From: Vibrio astriarenae
GTDB taxonomy: Bacteria; Pseudomonadota; Gammaproteobacteria; Enterobacterales; Vibrionaceae
Reading direction: 5' to 3'
Assembly (NCBI RefSeq): GCF_010587385.1
Contig: NZ_CP047475.1
Span: 1,054,001-1,118,000, forward strand
DNA: 64,000 nt
The notes under the pieces are model-generated. The model saw nothing but the letters and a program-made list of their open reading frames with translations, was not told the origin of the DNA and ran no database searches. Below, piece by piece: positions 41,059 to 50,406 of this stretch. The position numbers and the translations under genes were made by a program. Positions within the stretch are counted from its first letter, which is position 1. Every line of letters begins with the position of its first letter.

Positions 41059-41364
41059 ATGGTTTCCATTGGTGGTTTACCCCCTTCGTCGATACCCAAC
41101 AATCGTCGAATTGATAAGGCTAAGAACAATAAGCAAGTTCAGAAGTCTCAAGGTAAGACAGCGGTTGGTCAACCTACGAAAGTGGCCAATGCGGTTTCTC
41201 ACTCTATTCGTGATATTAACGAGTCTGACTTACATCGTGCTCGTGTTCAGTATGACTTACCTGAGGGGCGTGGCCGCAAAGCGATGGAAGAGTACATGAA
41301 TGTGATGAACCAAGCTCGCCGCGACGAGCTGTCTCAAATGCTAGGTGTCGATGTTTATATTTAG
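41059..41364 (+). CDS. Conserved small hypothetical protein
   Basis: A 101-residue protein. Its first half is polar and basic (IPNNRRIDKAKNNKQVQKS) and probably unstructured; the second half has a compact helical stretch GRGRKAMEEYMNVMNQARRD ending LGVDVYI. I do not recognise a family, but the position between tsaB and an alpha/beta hydrolase ahead of fadD is one I associate with Vibrio small hypothetical genes. A ribosome-binding site GTAGAGG is near the ATG. In E. coli the tsaB-fadD interval instead holds the lipoprotein gene yeaY (slp-like). Confidence 0.7.
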   Translation: MVSIGGLPPSSIPNNRRIDKAKNNKQVQKSQGKTAVGQPTKVANAVSHSIRDINESDLHRARVQYDLPEGRGRKAMEEYMNVMNQARRDELSQMLGVDVYI

Positions 41365-41415
41365 CACTGCCACTGTCTAATTATTTCCTTCCCAATTGCA
41401 ATGAAAGGATGCGTT

Positions 41416-42285
41416 GTGTCGTTTAGTGTTGAAGAGGCAAATGTATCCCTTGATTGGGGCGATTTGGCTTATCGCGATTACCAACCTGTTGCTTCAAAGA
41501 GCGTTGAGCAAACCATTGTGTTCCTGCATGGTTGGTTAGATAACTCAGCAAGTTTTGATTCAGTCATCACTGAGTTGATGCAATTACAGCCAAATACTCG
41601 CTACATCGCTGTTGATCTGCCCGGTCATGGCTGGTCAGACCATAAATTATTAGGGCAAAGCTATGGATTTCATGAATACTTAGACGATATTTCGCAACTA
41701 TTGTCTAAGTTATCAGCAAATAGGTGTTTGATTGTAGGGCATTCTCTTGGTGCTTTGCTTGCAAGTTGCTATAGTGCCGCCTTTCCTGAGCTCGTGGTTG
41801 GTTTGGTTCAAATTGAAGGTTTCATGCCAATGGCTGAATCGGCAGAAAATCACCCACAGCGCATTCGTAATGCCATCGTCAGTCGACAGCGTATTCGCCA
41901 AAAGTCTTTAAAGAGTATGGCAAGTTTTGAGGTCGCGCTAGCGAAGCGCACCCGAGCAAATCAGTTAGCTTATGAACTTATCACGCCCATTGTACAGCGC
42001 GGTACGGTTGAGCGAGAGGGGCGCTGTTTTTGGCGACATGATAGACGCTTACTCGCGGAATCGATTTATCGGATGTCTCCCGAACATGCTCAGGCAATAG
42101 TAGAGAACATATACTGTCCGTGGACGTTAATTTTAGGAAGTCAGGGTTATCAAACGCTCAAATCTCAATGGATGAGTTATCTAGCAAACGATCAGGTAGT
42201 GACAATAGACGGCGGGCACCATTGCCATTTAGAACAACCTAAGCAGGTTGCGCACATAATTAGTGGCTTAGTTAACAAAATTTAA
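41416..42285 (+). CDS. Alpha/beta hydrolase
   Basis: A 289-residue esterase/lipase-type hydrolase without a signal peptide. The fold is marked by FLHGWLDNS (oxyanion HG, residues about 38-46), DLPGHGWSDH, the nucleophile elbow GHSLGA, and the C-terminal histidine in DGGHHCHLEQP. The start is taken as GTG at 41416 with AAAGGA seven bases upstream; an ATG at 41401 has no ribosome-binding site. Its position in front of fadD hints at lipid or acyl-thioester hydrolysis, which is inference only. A FadR-like palindrome lies inside it at 41631-41642. Confidence 0.82.
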   Translation: MSFSVEEANVSLDWGDLAYRDYQPVASKSVEQTIVFLHGWLDNSASFDSVITELMQLQPNTRYIAVDLPGHGWSDHKLLGQSYGFHEYLDDISQLLSKLSANRCLIVGHSLGALLASCYSAAFPELVVGLVQIEGFMPMAESAENHPQRIRNAIVSRQRIRQKSLKSMASFEVALAKRTRANQLAYELITPIVQRGTVEREGRCFWRHDRRLLAESIYRMSPEHAQAIVENIYCPWTLILGSQGYQTLKSQWMSYLANDQVVTIDGGHHCHLEQPKQVAHIISGLVNKI

Positions 42286-42378
42286 ACAGTTGTTTGAGTG
42301 ATTCGTGCTCTCCATCCTACGCTATGGTGTAATAGCGCGATAATGATAACAGCTGATTCAATAACGAGGAGTTTTCAC

Positions 42379-44073
42379 GTGGATAAACCTTGGCTTTCTC
42401 GCTACCCAAGCGACGTACCCGAGAACATCAACCCTGACCAATACGCATCTCTGGTCGAAATGTTTGAGCAGTCTGTTCAAAAATACGCTGACCAACCCGC
42501 ATTTATGAATATGGGTTCAGTGATGACGTTCCGTAAGTTAGAAGAGCGCAGCCGAGCGTTTGCTGCCTACTTACAGAATGAGCTAAAGCTGAAGAAGGGT
42601 GACCGCGTCGCTTTGATGATGCCAAACCTGCTGCAATATCCAGTGGCACTATTTGGTGTGCTGAGAGCAGGTATGATCGCGGTCAACGTTAACCCACTGT
42701 ACACTCCGCGAGAGCTTGAGCACCAGCTTAATGATGCTGATGCAAAAGCGATTGTTATTGTTTCAAACTTTGCAAACACGCTAGAACAAGTCGTCGATAA
42801 AACACCGATCAAGCACGTCGTTCTGACTAGTCTTGGGCAAATGCTTCCGCGTGCAAAAGGGACGATCGTCGATTTCGTTGTGAAGTACGTCAAAGGCATG
42901 GTACCGAAATACAACCTGCCAGGGGCTATTTCTATGCGTCAGGCGTTGCATAAAGGTCGTCGCCTGCAGTATGTGAAACCGTTTATGTCGGGTGATGACA
43001 TTGCATTCTTGCAATATACTGGTGGTACTACGGGGGTAGCAAAAGGCGCTATCTTGACTCACCGCAATATGATTGCCAACGTTATGCAGGCAAAAGGTGC
43101 CTATGGCCCGGTACTATCAGAAGGCCGTGAGCTGGTTGTTACCGCATTGCCGCTGTATCACGTTTTTGCGCTTACGGTTAACTGTCTACTGTTCGTAGAA
43201 ATGGGCGGTCGTAACCTCCTCATCACTAACCCTCGTGATATTCCAGGTTTCATCAAAGAGCTTAAGCAGCACCCATTCACCGCAATTACGGGCGTAAATA
43301 CCCTGTTTAATGCATTAGTCAATAACGAAGATTTCCACGAGTTAGATTTTAGCAATCTGCGTCTTGCTGTCGGAGGCGGTATGGCCGTGCAGCGTGCAGT
43401 CGCTGAGAGCTGGCAAAAGACGACAGGCTGTTACTTACTAGAAGGCTATGGTCTAACCGAGTGTTCTCCACTGGTGGCCGCTTACCCGCATGATCTTGTT
43501 GAGTATAACGGTTCTATTGGCCTACCTGTGCCGTCGACTGAAGTTCGCATCGTCGATGAAGAGGGCAACCCACTAACAAACACTGAGGTGGGTGAGCTGC
43601 AAGTGCGTGGTCCACAAGTGATGCAAGGCTACTGGCAACGCCCGGAAGCGACCAAAGAAGTGATCAACAGTGAAGGTTGGCTATCCACAGGTGATATCGT
43701 TAAGTTCGATGAAGATGGCTTTTTGCACATCGTTGACCGCAAGAAAGACATGATTTTGGTTTCTGGCTTTAACGTTTATCCGAACGAAATTGAAGACGTG
43801 GTGGCACTGCACGGTAAGGTACTTGAAGTTGCAGCGATTGGTCAGCCTCATGAAGTGTCAGGTGAATTGGTTAAGATCTATGTTGTGAAACGTGATCCTA
43901 GCCTGACCAAAGAAGAAGTGATCGCACACTGTCGCGAACACTTGACCGGGTACAAAGTACCTAAACTGGTCGAGTTCAAAGATGACTTACCAAAGACTAA
44001 CGTAGGTAAGATCCTCCGTCGCGTCCTTCGCGAAGAGAATGATGCTGAGTTAGCGAAAAAAGAGTCAGCGTAA
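42379..44073 (+). CDS. fadD: Long-chain fatty acid-CoA ligase
   Basis: Activates imported fatty acids to acyl-CoA at the inner face of the membrane, the entry step to beta-oxidation. The 564-residue protein starts with GTG preceded by GAGGA, as [19 protein letters not shown], matching E. coli FadD. The AMP-binding motif [12 protein letters not shown] is near residue 213, and GYGLTECSP and GWLSTGDI follow. The C-terminal lysine loop [10 protein letters not shown] closes the active site. It is followed by rnd, as in E. coli, with a terminator between. Confidence 0.96.
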   Translation: MDKPWLSRYPSDVPENINPDQYASLVEMFEQSVQKYADQPAFMNMGSVMTFRKLEERSRAFAAYLQNELKLKKGDRVALMMPNLLQYPVALFGVLRAGMIAVNVNPLYTPRELEHQLNDADAKAIVIVSNFANTLEQVVDKTPIKHVVLTSLGQMLPRAKGTIVDFVVKYVKGMVPKYNLPGAISMRQALHKGRRLQYVKPFMSGDDIAFLQYTGGTTGVAKGAILTHRNMIANVMQAKGAYGPVLSEGRELVVTALPLYHVFALTVNCLLFVEMGGRNLLITNPRDIPGFIKELKQHPFTAITGVNTLFNALVNNEDFHELDFSNLRLAVGGGMAVQRAVAESWQKTTGCYLLEGYGLTECSPLVAAYPHDLVEYNGSIGLPVPSTEVRIVDEEGNPLTNTEVGELQVRGPQVMQGYWQRPEATKEVINSEGWLSTGDIVKFDEDGFLHIVDRKKDMILVSGFNVYPNEIEDVVALHGKVLEVAAIGQPHEVSGELVKIYVVKRDPSLTKEEVIAHCREHLTGYKVPKLVEFKDDLPKTNVGKILRRVLREENDAELAKKESA

Positions 44074-44091
44074 TTCGCGATTCGTTTTGAT

Positions 44092-44119
44092 AAAATGCCA
44101 GCTAAATGCTGGCATTTTT
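44092..44119 (+). terminator. Rho-independent terminator of fadD
   Basis: AAAATGCCAGC (44092-44102) pairs with GCTGGCATTTT (44108-44118), loop TAAAT, then T. It lies between fadD and rnd. Confidence 0.9.
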
Positions 44120-44152
44120 ATTGTTACTGCCCCCTAAATAAGAGAATTTTGA

Positions 44153-45274
44153 GTGAAATACCAAATCATAAAGAGTCAAGAAGCGCTGGTTTCAGTTTGT
44201 GAAGCCGCACGCCAAGCGGAGAAGGTAATGTTGGATACTGAGTTTGTTCGTATTCGTTCTTACTTCCCTAAACTTGGTTTAGTGCAGCTGTTTGATGGTG
44301 AGCAGTTATCACTGATAGACCCCCTTGAGCTGAGTGATTTGACGCCATTGGCTGAACTACTTGCTGATGAATCTGTACTCAAAGTTCTACACGCATGTGG
44401 TGAAGACCTTGAGGTATTCCAAAACGATCTTGGTTGTCTACCGACTCCAATGGTGGATACGCAAATTATGGCCGCTTTCCTTGGTCATGGCCTATCGACG
44501 GGGTTTGCAAGTCTAGTCAATGAATATTTGGGTGTTGAGCTGGATAAATCGGAGTCTCGAGCAGATTGGACAGCACGTCCATTGACAGCCAAGCAGTTAG
44601 ATTATGCCGCTGCGGACGTTCACTACCTTTGGCCTTTACACGACATTTTAGTGGATAAATTAGCCGAAACGCCTTGGGAGTCCGCAGCACTTGAGGAGTC
44701 AGCGTCATTGGCTCTCAAGCGCATTAAAAACATCGATATCACTAAATTGTATCGCGACATCAAAGGTGCATGGCAGCTAAAGCCAAGACAACTTGCGGTA
44801 TTACAGCCTCTTGCAGCATGGCGTTACAAGGAAGCCGTTAAGCGTGACTTAGCACTTAATTTTGTATTTAAAGAGAACGAGTTACTCGATATTGCCAGCC
44901 AAGGTGTCACATCGACCAAAACAATGGAGAAGATGGGCATCGATCCGCGCTCAATTCGCCGTCATGGTGAGAAGATTGTCCACATCGTCAAAAAAGCACA
45001 AAAGACACCTCAAGAAGACTACCCTGCGCCGATTACCCGTGTGGTTGATCTCCCAGGTTACAAGCAAGAGTTTAAACTGCTTAAAGACCAGGTTAAGAAG
45101 GTCAGCTCTAACGTCGGATTAGCAACAGAGTTTTTAGCGTCGAAAAAGCAGCTCAATCAGTTTATCCGTTGGGTTAAAGATCATGATATGGCAGCAGAGC
45201 GTACGCCAGACGTAATGAGAAGTTGGCGTTTAGAGTGCTTTGAAAACTCGTTAGTGACCTTGCTGAAAAAGTAA
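44153..45274 (+). CDS. rnd: Ribonuclease D
   Basis: 3'-5' exoribonuclease that trims tRNA and other stable RNA precursors. The 373-residue protein starts with GTG. DEDD catalytic residues are visible in MLDTEFVR and VLHACGEDLEVF, then QLDYAAADVHYLWPL, followed by HRDC domains (about 210-290 and onward). The length is close to E. coli RNase D (375). AAGAGA upstream serves as ribosome-binding site. The fadD-rnd order is as in E. coli. Confidence 0.96.
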   Translation: MKYQIIKSQEALVSVCEAARQAEKVMLDTEFVRIRSYFPKLGLVQLFDGEQLSLIDPLELSDLTPLAELLADESVLKVLHACGEDLEVFQNDLGCLPTPMVDTQIMAAFLGHGLSTGFASLVNEYLGVELDKSESRADWTARPLTAKQLDYAAADVHYLWPLHDILVDKLAETPWESAALEESASLALKRIKNIDITKLYRDIKGAWQLKPRQLAVLQPLAAWRYKEAVKRDLALNFVFKENELLDIASQGVTSTKTMEKMGIDPRSIRRHGEKIVHIVKKAQKTPQEDYPAPITRVVDLPGYKQEFKLLKDQVKKVSSNVGLATEFLASKKQLNQFIRWVKDHDMAAERTPDVMRSWRLECFENSLVTLLKK

Positions 45275-45300
45275 AGCGACTCACCCTAATAGGCAAAGCA

Positions 45301-45328
45301 AAACCACAGTAATGACTGTGGTTTTTTT
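45301..45328 (+). terminator. Rho-independent terminator of rnd
   Basis: AAACCACAGT (45301-45310) pairs with ACTGTGGTTT (45315-45324), then a T run. It lies 26 bp beyond the rnd stop. Confidence 0.9.
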
Positions 45329-45484
45329 ATGCGTTGTGTTTACTATGTAACAAGATGTTATTGTTTGGTCTTGCTTGATCCTGAGCAAAAATCCACCGCT
45401 TCTATTTGCTTAAAGTTGAAGTCAGTGACGGGGCTAATCGCTTTGTCATCACAGTCAGCAAAAATAATAAATGGAAGTAAAATC

Positions 45485-46114
45485 ATGATGAAAACCAAAT
45501 CTTTAATAACAGTAGCACTCTCTTCAATTATTGCAGCGCCAGCCATCGCCGATCACACCGTGATTGATGGACTTGATTTTGGACCTCTTGCTAAGCTAGT
45601 GGGCACTTGGCAGTCAGTCGATGCTGGTGGTGTCGACATCTCTCCGGGACAGGAAGGATCTGATGTCGGTAAGGGTGGCCCGGCAGTCACCCCGTTCTAT
45701 GAAACCATGACGTTTGAAGTTGCGGCCGATGCGGTGAACGCCAGTGATCAGACACTCGTTGCGCTTTACTATAAGCAAGAGGTGTTTCGTAAATCGGATG
45801 ACTCTAAGTTCCACGACCAGCGTGGTTACTTTATCTATGACGCTGAAAACCAGATCGTGTACAACTCTTTCTGCGTTCCACGTACGACGTGTGTGACCGC
45901 TGAGGGTGCTGCGGGTGATAGTATGACTTTGGTCGCGTCAGGCAGAGGGATAGCAGAGTCTAATTACATGACCGAGAACGCTTCAACAACCTCATTTACG
46001 ATGAACATTCAGTTTGATGAAGAGACCTTAACTTACACGCAAAGCACAGGTCTTGATATCTACGGAAACCAATTTGCACACACGGATTCAAGCACGCTTA
46101 AAAAGGTTAAGTAA
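45485..46114 (+). CDS. Exported heme-binding-like beta-barrel protein (nitrobindin/FABP-like)
   Basis: A 209-residue protein with a signal peptide ending near IAAPAIA-DH. The mature part starts LGPLAKLVGTW-like (here DFGPLAKLVGTWQS) and continues with FYETMTFEV, ALYYKQEVFRKSD and FHDQRGYFIYD, a pattern I associate with small heme-binding beta-barrels of the nitrobindin/FABP-like group. The usual family is cytoplasmic, so a secreted form is notable. Two cysteines (SFCVPRTTCV) may form a disulfide. GGAAG lies about eight bases before the ATG. Function is unproven. Confidence 0.65.
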   Translation: MMKTKSLITVALSSIIAAPAIADHTVIDGLDFGPLAKLVGTWQSVDAGGVDISPGQEGSDVGKGGPAVTPFYETMTFEVAADAVNASDQTLVALYYKQEVFRKSDDSKFHDQRGYFIYDAENQIVYNSFCVPRTTCVTAEGAAGDSMTLVASGRGIAESNYMTENASTTSFTMNIQFDEETLTYTQSTGLDIYGNQFAHTDSSTLKKVK

Positions 46115-46147
46115 TCTCAAGCCAACCCGAGAAATGACTTGAATCTC

Positions 46148-46176
46148 AAGCGCTAATCTTTGGTTAGCGCTTTTTT
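46148..46176 (+). terminator. Rho-independent terminator after the exported barrel gene
   Basis: AAGCGCTAA (46148-46156) pairs with TTAGCGCTT (46164-46172), followed by T. Confidence 0.9.
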
Positions 46177-46329
46177 GGTTCAAAAAAGTAAAGAATTATT
46201 AAAACAAATTAATTTGCTGCACTTTTACATTGCGCTTTCGTAAGCTAAACATGCCTGTCTATATTTTGTACTTAACTAGAAGGGCAATCGAACGAGAAAC
46301 TGACTCTCAGCCATATTATGGAGGCTTAC

Positions 46330-46683
46330 ATGAAGGGAACGACAATAGGTACCACATTGTTGGTGGCGGCGATTTCTACCAGTGTTTATGCCAATGCGAG
46401 ATATGCTACGCAGGTGAGCACAGATATGATTAAAGGCCAGGTAGCTGAAACTAAGGAAGCGGCAGCGAAGGATGGAGAGATGCTGCTGACTGATCTACTC
46501 AATCAATCGTCTTTTGAACTGAGTAAATCACAGCGCACTCGTGTTGTTACTGTAGACAATCGTTCATTTAAAATTACCAAATCGGATATTTCAATAAACA
46601 CCGTTGTTGGTGAGGATGGGCTTCAAGGCTATCAGCCACAGGTTAATTATCAATATCAGTACAACTACCGTGACTACGATTAG
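46330..46683 (+). CDS. Small exported protein, DUF3316-like
   Basis: A 117-residue protein with a signal peptide (MKGTTIGTTLLVAAISTSVYA-NA). The mature chain has a helical stretch then an end rich in aromatic residues alternating with polar ones (VNYQYQYNYRDYD), which recalls DUF3316, a family of unknown periplasmic proteins in Vibrio and relatives. GGAGG five bases before the ATG at 46330 fixes the start. It has its own terminator-flanked unit, converging on sdaA. Confidence 0.65.
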   Translation: MKGTTIGTTLLVAAISTSVYANARYATQVSTDMIKGQVAETKEAAAKDGEMLLTDLLNQSSFELSKSQRTRVVTVDNRSFKITKSDISINTVVGEDGLQGYQPQVNYQYQYNYRDYD

Positions 46684-46703
46684 CGGTGCGTTATGGACGT
46701 ATA

Positions 46704-46729
46704 AAAAGAGCAGTCGGAGCTGCTCTTTT
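46704..46729. terminator. Bidirectional terminator between the DUF3316-like gene and sdaA
   Basis: AAAAGAGCAG (46704-46713) pairs with CTGCTCTTTT (46720-46729). The A and T arms allow termination from either side. Confidence 0.85.
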
Positions 46730-46739
46730 CGATCATGCG

Positions 46740-48101
46740 TTAGCAAATCACTTTAATGGCTAATCCACCTTGAGACGTCTCACGGTATTTAGCGTTCATG
46801 TCTTTACCCGTCTCTAACATGGTTTCGATAACCTTATCGAGGGAAACTCGCGGATCAGACGAACGACGCATTGCCATTCGTGTCGAGTTGATCGCTTTTA
46901 CTGCGGCAATGCCATTACGCTCAATACATGGTACTTGCACTTGGCCAGCTACCGGGTCGCACGTCAAACCTAGATTGTGCTCCATTGCGATTTCAGCCGC
47001 CATACATACTTGCTCAGGGCTACCACCCATCAGCTCTGAAAGGCCAGCTGCTGCCATCGAACACGCTACGCCAACTTCACCCTGACAGCCAACCTCTGCA
47101 CCGGAGATAGATGCGTTCATCTTGTATAGAGAACCAATAGCACCAGAAGCGGCAAAGTAACGTGTGTAATCTTTCTCGGTTACAGGCTGGATGAATTTGT
47201 CATAGTAAGCCAATACTGCAGGAATAATCCCGCAAGCACCGTTTGTTGGTGCAGTGACAACACGACCGCCTGCTGCATTTTCTTCATTCACCGCAAAAGC
47301 AAACATGTTAACCCAGTCGACGACAGCCATAGGGTCAGTGCTGGTTTTTTCGCTGGTTAATAACTGCTGGCGAAGCGCTGAAGCACGACGCGGAACGCGC
47401 AGTGGACCAGGTAGAATACCTTCTGTATTCATACCACGCTCCATACATTCGTGCATGGTTTGCCAAATGTTTGCGTAACTAGTGCGAATCGTCTCTTCAG
47501 AGTGAAGAGCACGTTCGTTGTGCATCACTAATCCACTGATAGATAGGCCACTCTCTTTACACTGAGCGACAAGTGATTCCGCAGAGTTGAAGGCATAAGG
47601 GACTTGAATAGGGTTCTCTTCGGTCTTACCAAAGTTCTCCTCGTCGACAATAAAGCCGCCACCAATCGAGTAGTAAGTTTTCGAGTAAGCGAGTTCTTCG
47701 CCCGCCCATGCGTGAATCTGCATTCCATTCTCGTGTAGAGAAAGGTTTGACGTATGGAAGTTCATACCACCTTCACGAGGGAAGTCGACGGTATGGCTTC
47801 CGTGAGCCAGTGGCAGTTGCTCTGTCTCTTCAACCTGAGCAATAAAGCCTGGAATTGAATCTATATCTACGCTCTCTGGGCTGTTTCCTCCTAAGCCCAT
47901 AATGATAGCGATATCTGTGTGGTGACCTTTCCCTGTCAGTGATAATGAGCCATAAACATCAACGGTAATTTTGGTGATGGAATGCAGCTTCTCCATTGAG
48001 CGCAGATCATCAACAAACTCTTTACCCGCTTTCATTGGACCTACAGTATGAGAGCTAGAAGGGCCAACACCGATTTTATAGACATCGAAAACACTAATCA
48101 T
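46740..48101 (-). CDS. sdaA: L-serine ammonia-lyase (iron-sulfur type)
   Basis: Degrades serine to pyruvate and ammonia using a [4Fe-4S] cluster. The 453-residue, single-chain enzyme matches E. coli SdaA/Sda[27 protein letters not shown] at the start (first 20 residues conserved), [16 protein letters not shown] and the cluster cysteines in the C-terminal half ([31 protein letters not shown]). The ATG at 48101 has GAGG upstream; a TTG two codons earlier is less likely. It follows the serine transporter gene across a terminator hairpin. Confidence 0.95.
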   Translation of the reverse strand: MISVFDVYKIGVGPSSSHTVGPMKAGKEFVDDLRSMEKLHSITKITVDVYGSLSLTGKGHHTDIAIIMGLGGNSPESVDIDSIPGFIAQVEETEQLPLAHGSHTVDFPREGGMNFHTSNLSLHENGMQIHAWAGEELAYSKTYYSIGGGFIVDEENFGKTEENPIQVPYAFNSAESLVAQCKESGLSISGLVMHNERALHSEETIRTSYANIWQTMHECMERGMNTEGILPGPLRVPRRASALRQQLLTSEKTSTDPMAVVDWVNMFAFAVNEENAAGGRVVTAPTNGACGIIPAVLAYYDKFIQPVTEKDYTRYFAASGAIGSLYKMNASISGAEVGCQGEVGVACSMAAAGLSELMGGSPEQVCMAAEIAMEHNLGLTCDPVAGQVQVPCIERNGIAAVKAINSTRMAMRRSSDPRVSLDKVIETMLETGKDMNAKYRETSQGGLAIKVIC

Positions 48102-48113
48102 GTTCAACCTCGA

Positions 48114-48140
48114 ATAAAAATGGCCCCACTACAGGGGCCA
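48114..48140 (-). terminator. Terminator-like hairpin between sdaC and sdaA
   Basis: On the minus strand TGGCCCC pairs with GGGGCCA across a loop, followed by five T. It sits between the sdaC stop (48185) and the sdaA start (48101), only 12 bp ahead of the sdaA start codon. It may reduce or control sdaA expression from the sdaC promoter. Confidence 0.75.
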
Positions 48141-48184
48141 ATTGAAGGGCGGTAGTTTATATCGAATTCAATCTAATGAGAAGA

Positions 48185-49435
48185 TTAGAAAATACCGTTA
48201 ATTGCAGATGTTACGGCAGCTAGACCACAGATAGCAGTGAAGATTTGTGCTGCTTTTGACGTCTTAAGTTTCGCCATTGCTGGCACTTTATTCATCGCGT
48301 AGATAGGTAGCAAGAATAGGATTGCTGCAATCATTGGAGCGCCAAGGTCTTCAATCATGCCAAGGATATCTGGGTTGATGATCGCAACAGCCCAAGTTGT
48401 TAGCACGATGAAGATAAGGGCGCCTTTTTCAATTTTGCTCTCCGGCATGCTAGAGCGAGACTTCACCAAGCCGACTAGACCCTCTTGAGCACCAAGGAAG
48501 TGACCAAAGTAGCTTGAAGTGATGGCAGCGAAAGCAACGATAGGACCAAGTGTTGAGATAAGTGGTGATTCGTGGATGTTCGCTAGGTAAGACAAAACAC
48601 TGATGTTTTGCGCTTGCGCTTCTGCGAGTTGCTCTGGAGACAGAGAAAGAACGACTGAGAATACGAAGAACATAACAAAGCCCATCAGCATCATCGCTGC
48701 ACCGCCAGTAATCGCGTCAGTTTTCTTAACCGCGTTATCACCGTGTGCTAGGCGCTGCTCTTTAGTGAACTGGCTGATGATTGGGCTGTGGTTGAATGAG
48801 AATACGATCATTGGAAGTGCCAGCCAGATCATTGATGGCATTGAGCTCCAGTCTGGGCTAACAGACATCATTGATGTATTCCAATCAGGGATAAGGTAGA
48901 AAGAGAGCGCAAGTAGGATGATGACTAGCGGGTAAACCAACGCAGACGTTGCTTTCAGCATCAGCTCTTTACCAAACAGGATGCCTGCGGTCATCATCGC
49001 AATCAACGCACCTGAAAGAAGAGGGCGTGGGATAGATTCCATACCCATCTGGTTGACAAGGAAAGAGTCCACAGTGTTCGTAATACCAACACCGTAGATA
49101 AGCACGATTGGGTAGATGGCAAAGAAGTAAGCAAAAGTGATGAGGTTTGCGCCAGTCTTACCAAAGTGCTCTTCCACGGTTTCACTGATGTCAGCATTCG
49201 GGTTCTTCGCTGAAAGAACAAAACGAGCAAGAGACTTGTGGGCGAACCAAGTCATTGGGAACGCAATTAAAGCAAGCATCGCAAGTGTCCAGAAACCACC
49301 AGCACCAGCACGGATTGGCAGGAATAGAACACCCGCACCTACTGCGGTACCGAAAAGGGAAAGACACCAAGTAAAGTCTTTATAAGTGAACTTACTGGTT
49401 TGTACAGCCGTTGCTGTATTTGTAGAAATAGTCAT
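48185..49435 (-). CDS. sdaC: Serine transporter, HAAAP family (SdaC-like)
   Basis: Inner-membrane proton-coupled serine importer. The 416-residue protein has about eleven membrane spans and the family start FTYKDFTWCLSLFGTAVGAGVLFLP (the GTAVGAGVLFLPI helix is the hydroxy/aromatic amino acid permease hallmark). It precedes sdaA on the same strand, the pairing seen for sdaC-sdaB in E. coli, so uptake and breakdown of serine are linked. A CRP-like and a PurR-like element lie in its upstream region. Confidence 0.9.
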   Translation of the reverse strand: MTISTNTATAVQTSKFTYKDFTWCLSLFGTAVGAGVLFLPIRAGAGGFWTLAMLALIAFPMTWFAHKSLARFVLSAKNPNADISETVEEHFGKTGANLITFAYFFAIYPIVLIYGVGITNTVDSFLVNQMGMESIPRPLLSGALIAMMTAGILFGKELMLKATSALVYPLVIILLALSFYLIPDWNTSMMSVSPDWSSMPSMIWLALPMIVFSFNHSPIISQFTKEQRLAHGDNAVKKTDAITGGAAMMLMGFVMFFVFSVVLSLSPEQLAEAQAQNISVLSYLANIHESPLISTLGPIVAFAAITSSYFGHFLGAQEGLVGLVKSRSSMPESKIEKGALIFIVLTTWAVAIINPDILGMIEDLGAPMIAAILFLLPIYAMNKVPAMAKLKTSKAAQIFTAICGLAAVTSAINGIF

Positions 49436-49505
49436 TGTTAGGATTACTCATTATTTTGGGAACAGGAAATAATCGCGGCAATTCTGCAACGATAAATTGC
49501 AAATT

Positions 49506-49525
49506 TAATAGATCTAGATCACACA
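49506..49525. promoter_or_regulatory. Possible CRP site upstream of sdaC
   Basis: ATAGATCTAGATCACA has one perfect TCACA half (49519-49523) and a weak left half. It lies about 80 bp before the sdaC start. sdaC is CRP-activated in E. coli. The rest of the 309-bp gap also has an imperfect inverted repeat (TACAGTA/TGCTGTA at 49582-49602). Confidence 0.35.
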
Positions 49526-49666
49526 ATTGTTGAGGCTATTTCAGTGTTATTGCAAAAGTTGCTTTAGGTCATGTTTTCACGTGCTACAGTATGAGTAATG
49601 CTGTATTTAGGTATTAGAAAAACTTATTAAGTCTCTGTGTTAATTTGAGCGCAGTAAAATAAAGTT

Positions 49667-49682
49667 AAGCAAACGATTTCTT
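49667..49682. promoter_or_regulatory. PurR-like box between nudL and sdaC
   Basis: AAGCAAACGATTTCTT agrees with the PurR consensus at 12 of 12 fixed positions as recalled (ANGCAANCGNTTNCNT), although it is less symmetric than the gsk box. It lies about 230 bp upstream of sdaC. Serine supplies one-carbon units and glycine to purine synthesis, which gives a possible reason for such control; its distance weakens the case. Confidence 0.4.
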
Positions 49683-49744
49683 TTCATGTAATACAATAAT
49701 ACCAGGATGGTGTACTTGTAAGCCTATGATTTTATGAATTATCG

Positions 49745-50359
49745 CTACGTATTTCGCTCATCTATAAAAGAGAGGTGTAGTGCAAGGTTATGCAGGATTT
49801 GTCCGGTGACACCCCAGATGAAATGATTCTTGTAGCTAATGCCAAACAGTCGGTGGTGAGTGTTTTTTAACGTGAATGTCGTGGTTTTTAAAGCCCCGGG
49901 TTTGAGCAGTTTTGCCACTGGAACTTCAACGACTTCAGCGACTTCATCACGATTAATCAGCAGTTGATGATTTGGGTCGATAAAAGCAAGGATAGGGGTG
50001 ACATTAAACTGACTGATGGTTGGTAACGGAGGTAGCGTGCCGAAGGTGGTAATTAACTCTCTTGAGATACCGATCTCTTCTTCGGTTTCTCGCAGTGCGG
50101 TATCGGTGAGTGAGGCATCGGTGGGATCTTGCTTTCCTCCGGGAAAGCTAATTTGACCTGGATGATGTCGCAGGTGCTCAGAGCGTTTGGTGAGAATAAC
50201 CGAAATGCCTGTTGGGCGCTCAATAAAGCCAATGAGAACCGCTGCTGGCCGGAAAGCTTCGGTTGGCAGTGAGGCAAGTCGACCTAGTGATTGAGGATGG
50301 TAGTAGCGTTGGGGGGAGAGACTAAAATGCGTCATTAGCTTTTGGCGCGTTATGGTCAT
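49745..50359 (-). CDS. nudL: Nudix hydrolase NudL (putative CoA pyrophosphatase)
   Basis: A 204-residue Nudix enzyme; the E. coli relative (YeaB) lies at the same place between pabB and sdaA. The Nudix box runs from GGKQDPTDASLTDTALRE through TEEEIGI (residues about 74-97), with FPGG before it, and the upstream segment LTKRSEHLRHHPGQISFPGG is the marker of the CoA pyrophosphatase group. Activity on CoA is assumed from the family. It is 47 bp downstream of pabB on the same strand, so probably co-transcribed. Confidence 0.88.
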   Translation of the reverse strand: MTITRQKLMTHFSLSPQRYYHPQSLGRLASLPTEAFRPAAVLIGFIERPTGISVILTKRSEHLRHHPGQISFPGGKQDPTDASLTDTALRETEEEIGISRELITTFGTLPPLPTISQFNVTPILAFIDPNHQLLINRDEVAEVVEVPVAKLLKPGALKTTTFTLKNTHHRLFGISYKNHFIWGVTGQILHNLALHLSFIDERNT

Positions 50360-50406
50360 ATCTCTCTCCCTGTGAAGCGGTTATGTTGTTGTATCGATTT
50401 ATCTAA

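Noticed and set aside
46230..46433. 67-residue ORF overlapping the start of the DUF3316-like gene
   Set aside because: It is in another frame, lacks a ribosome-binding site, and the overlapping signal-peptide gene with GGAGG is clearly better.
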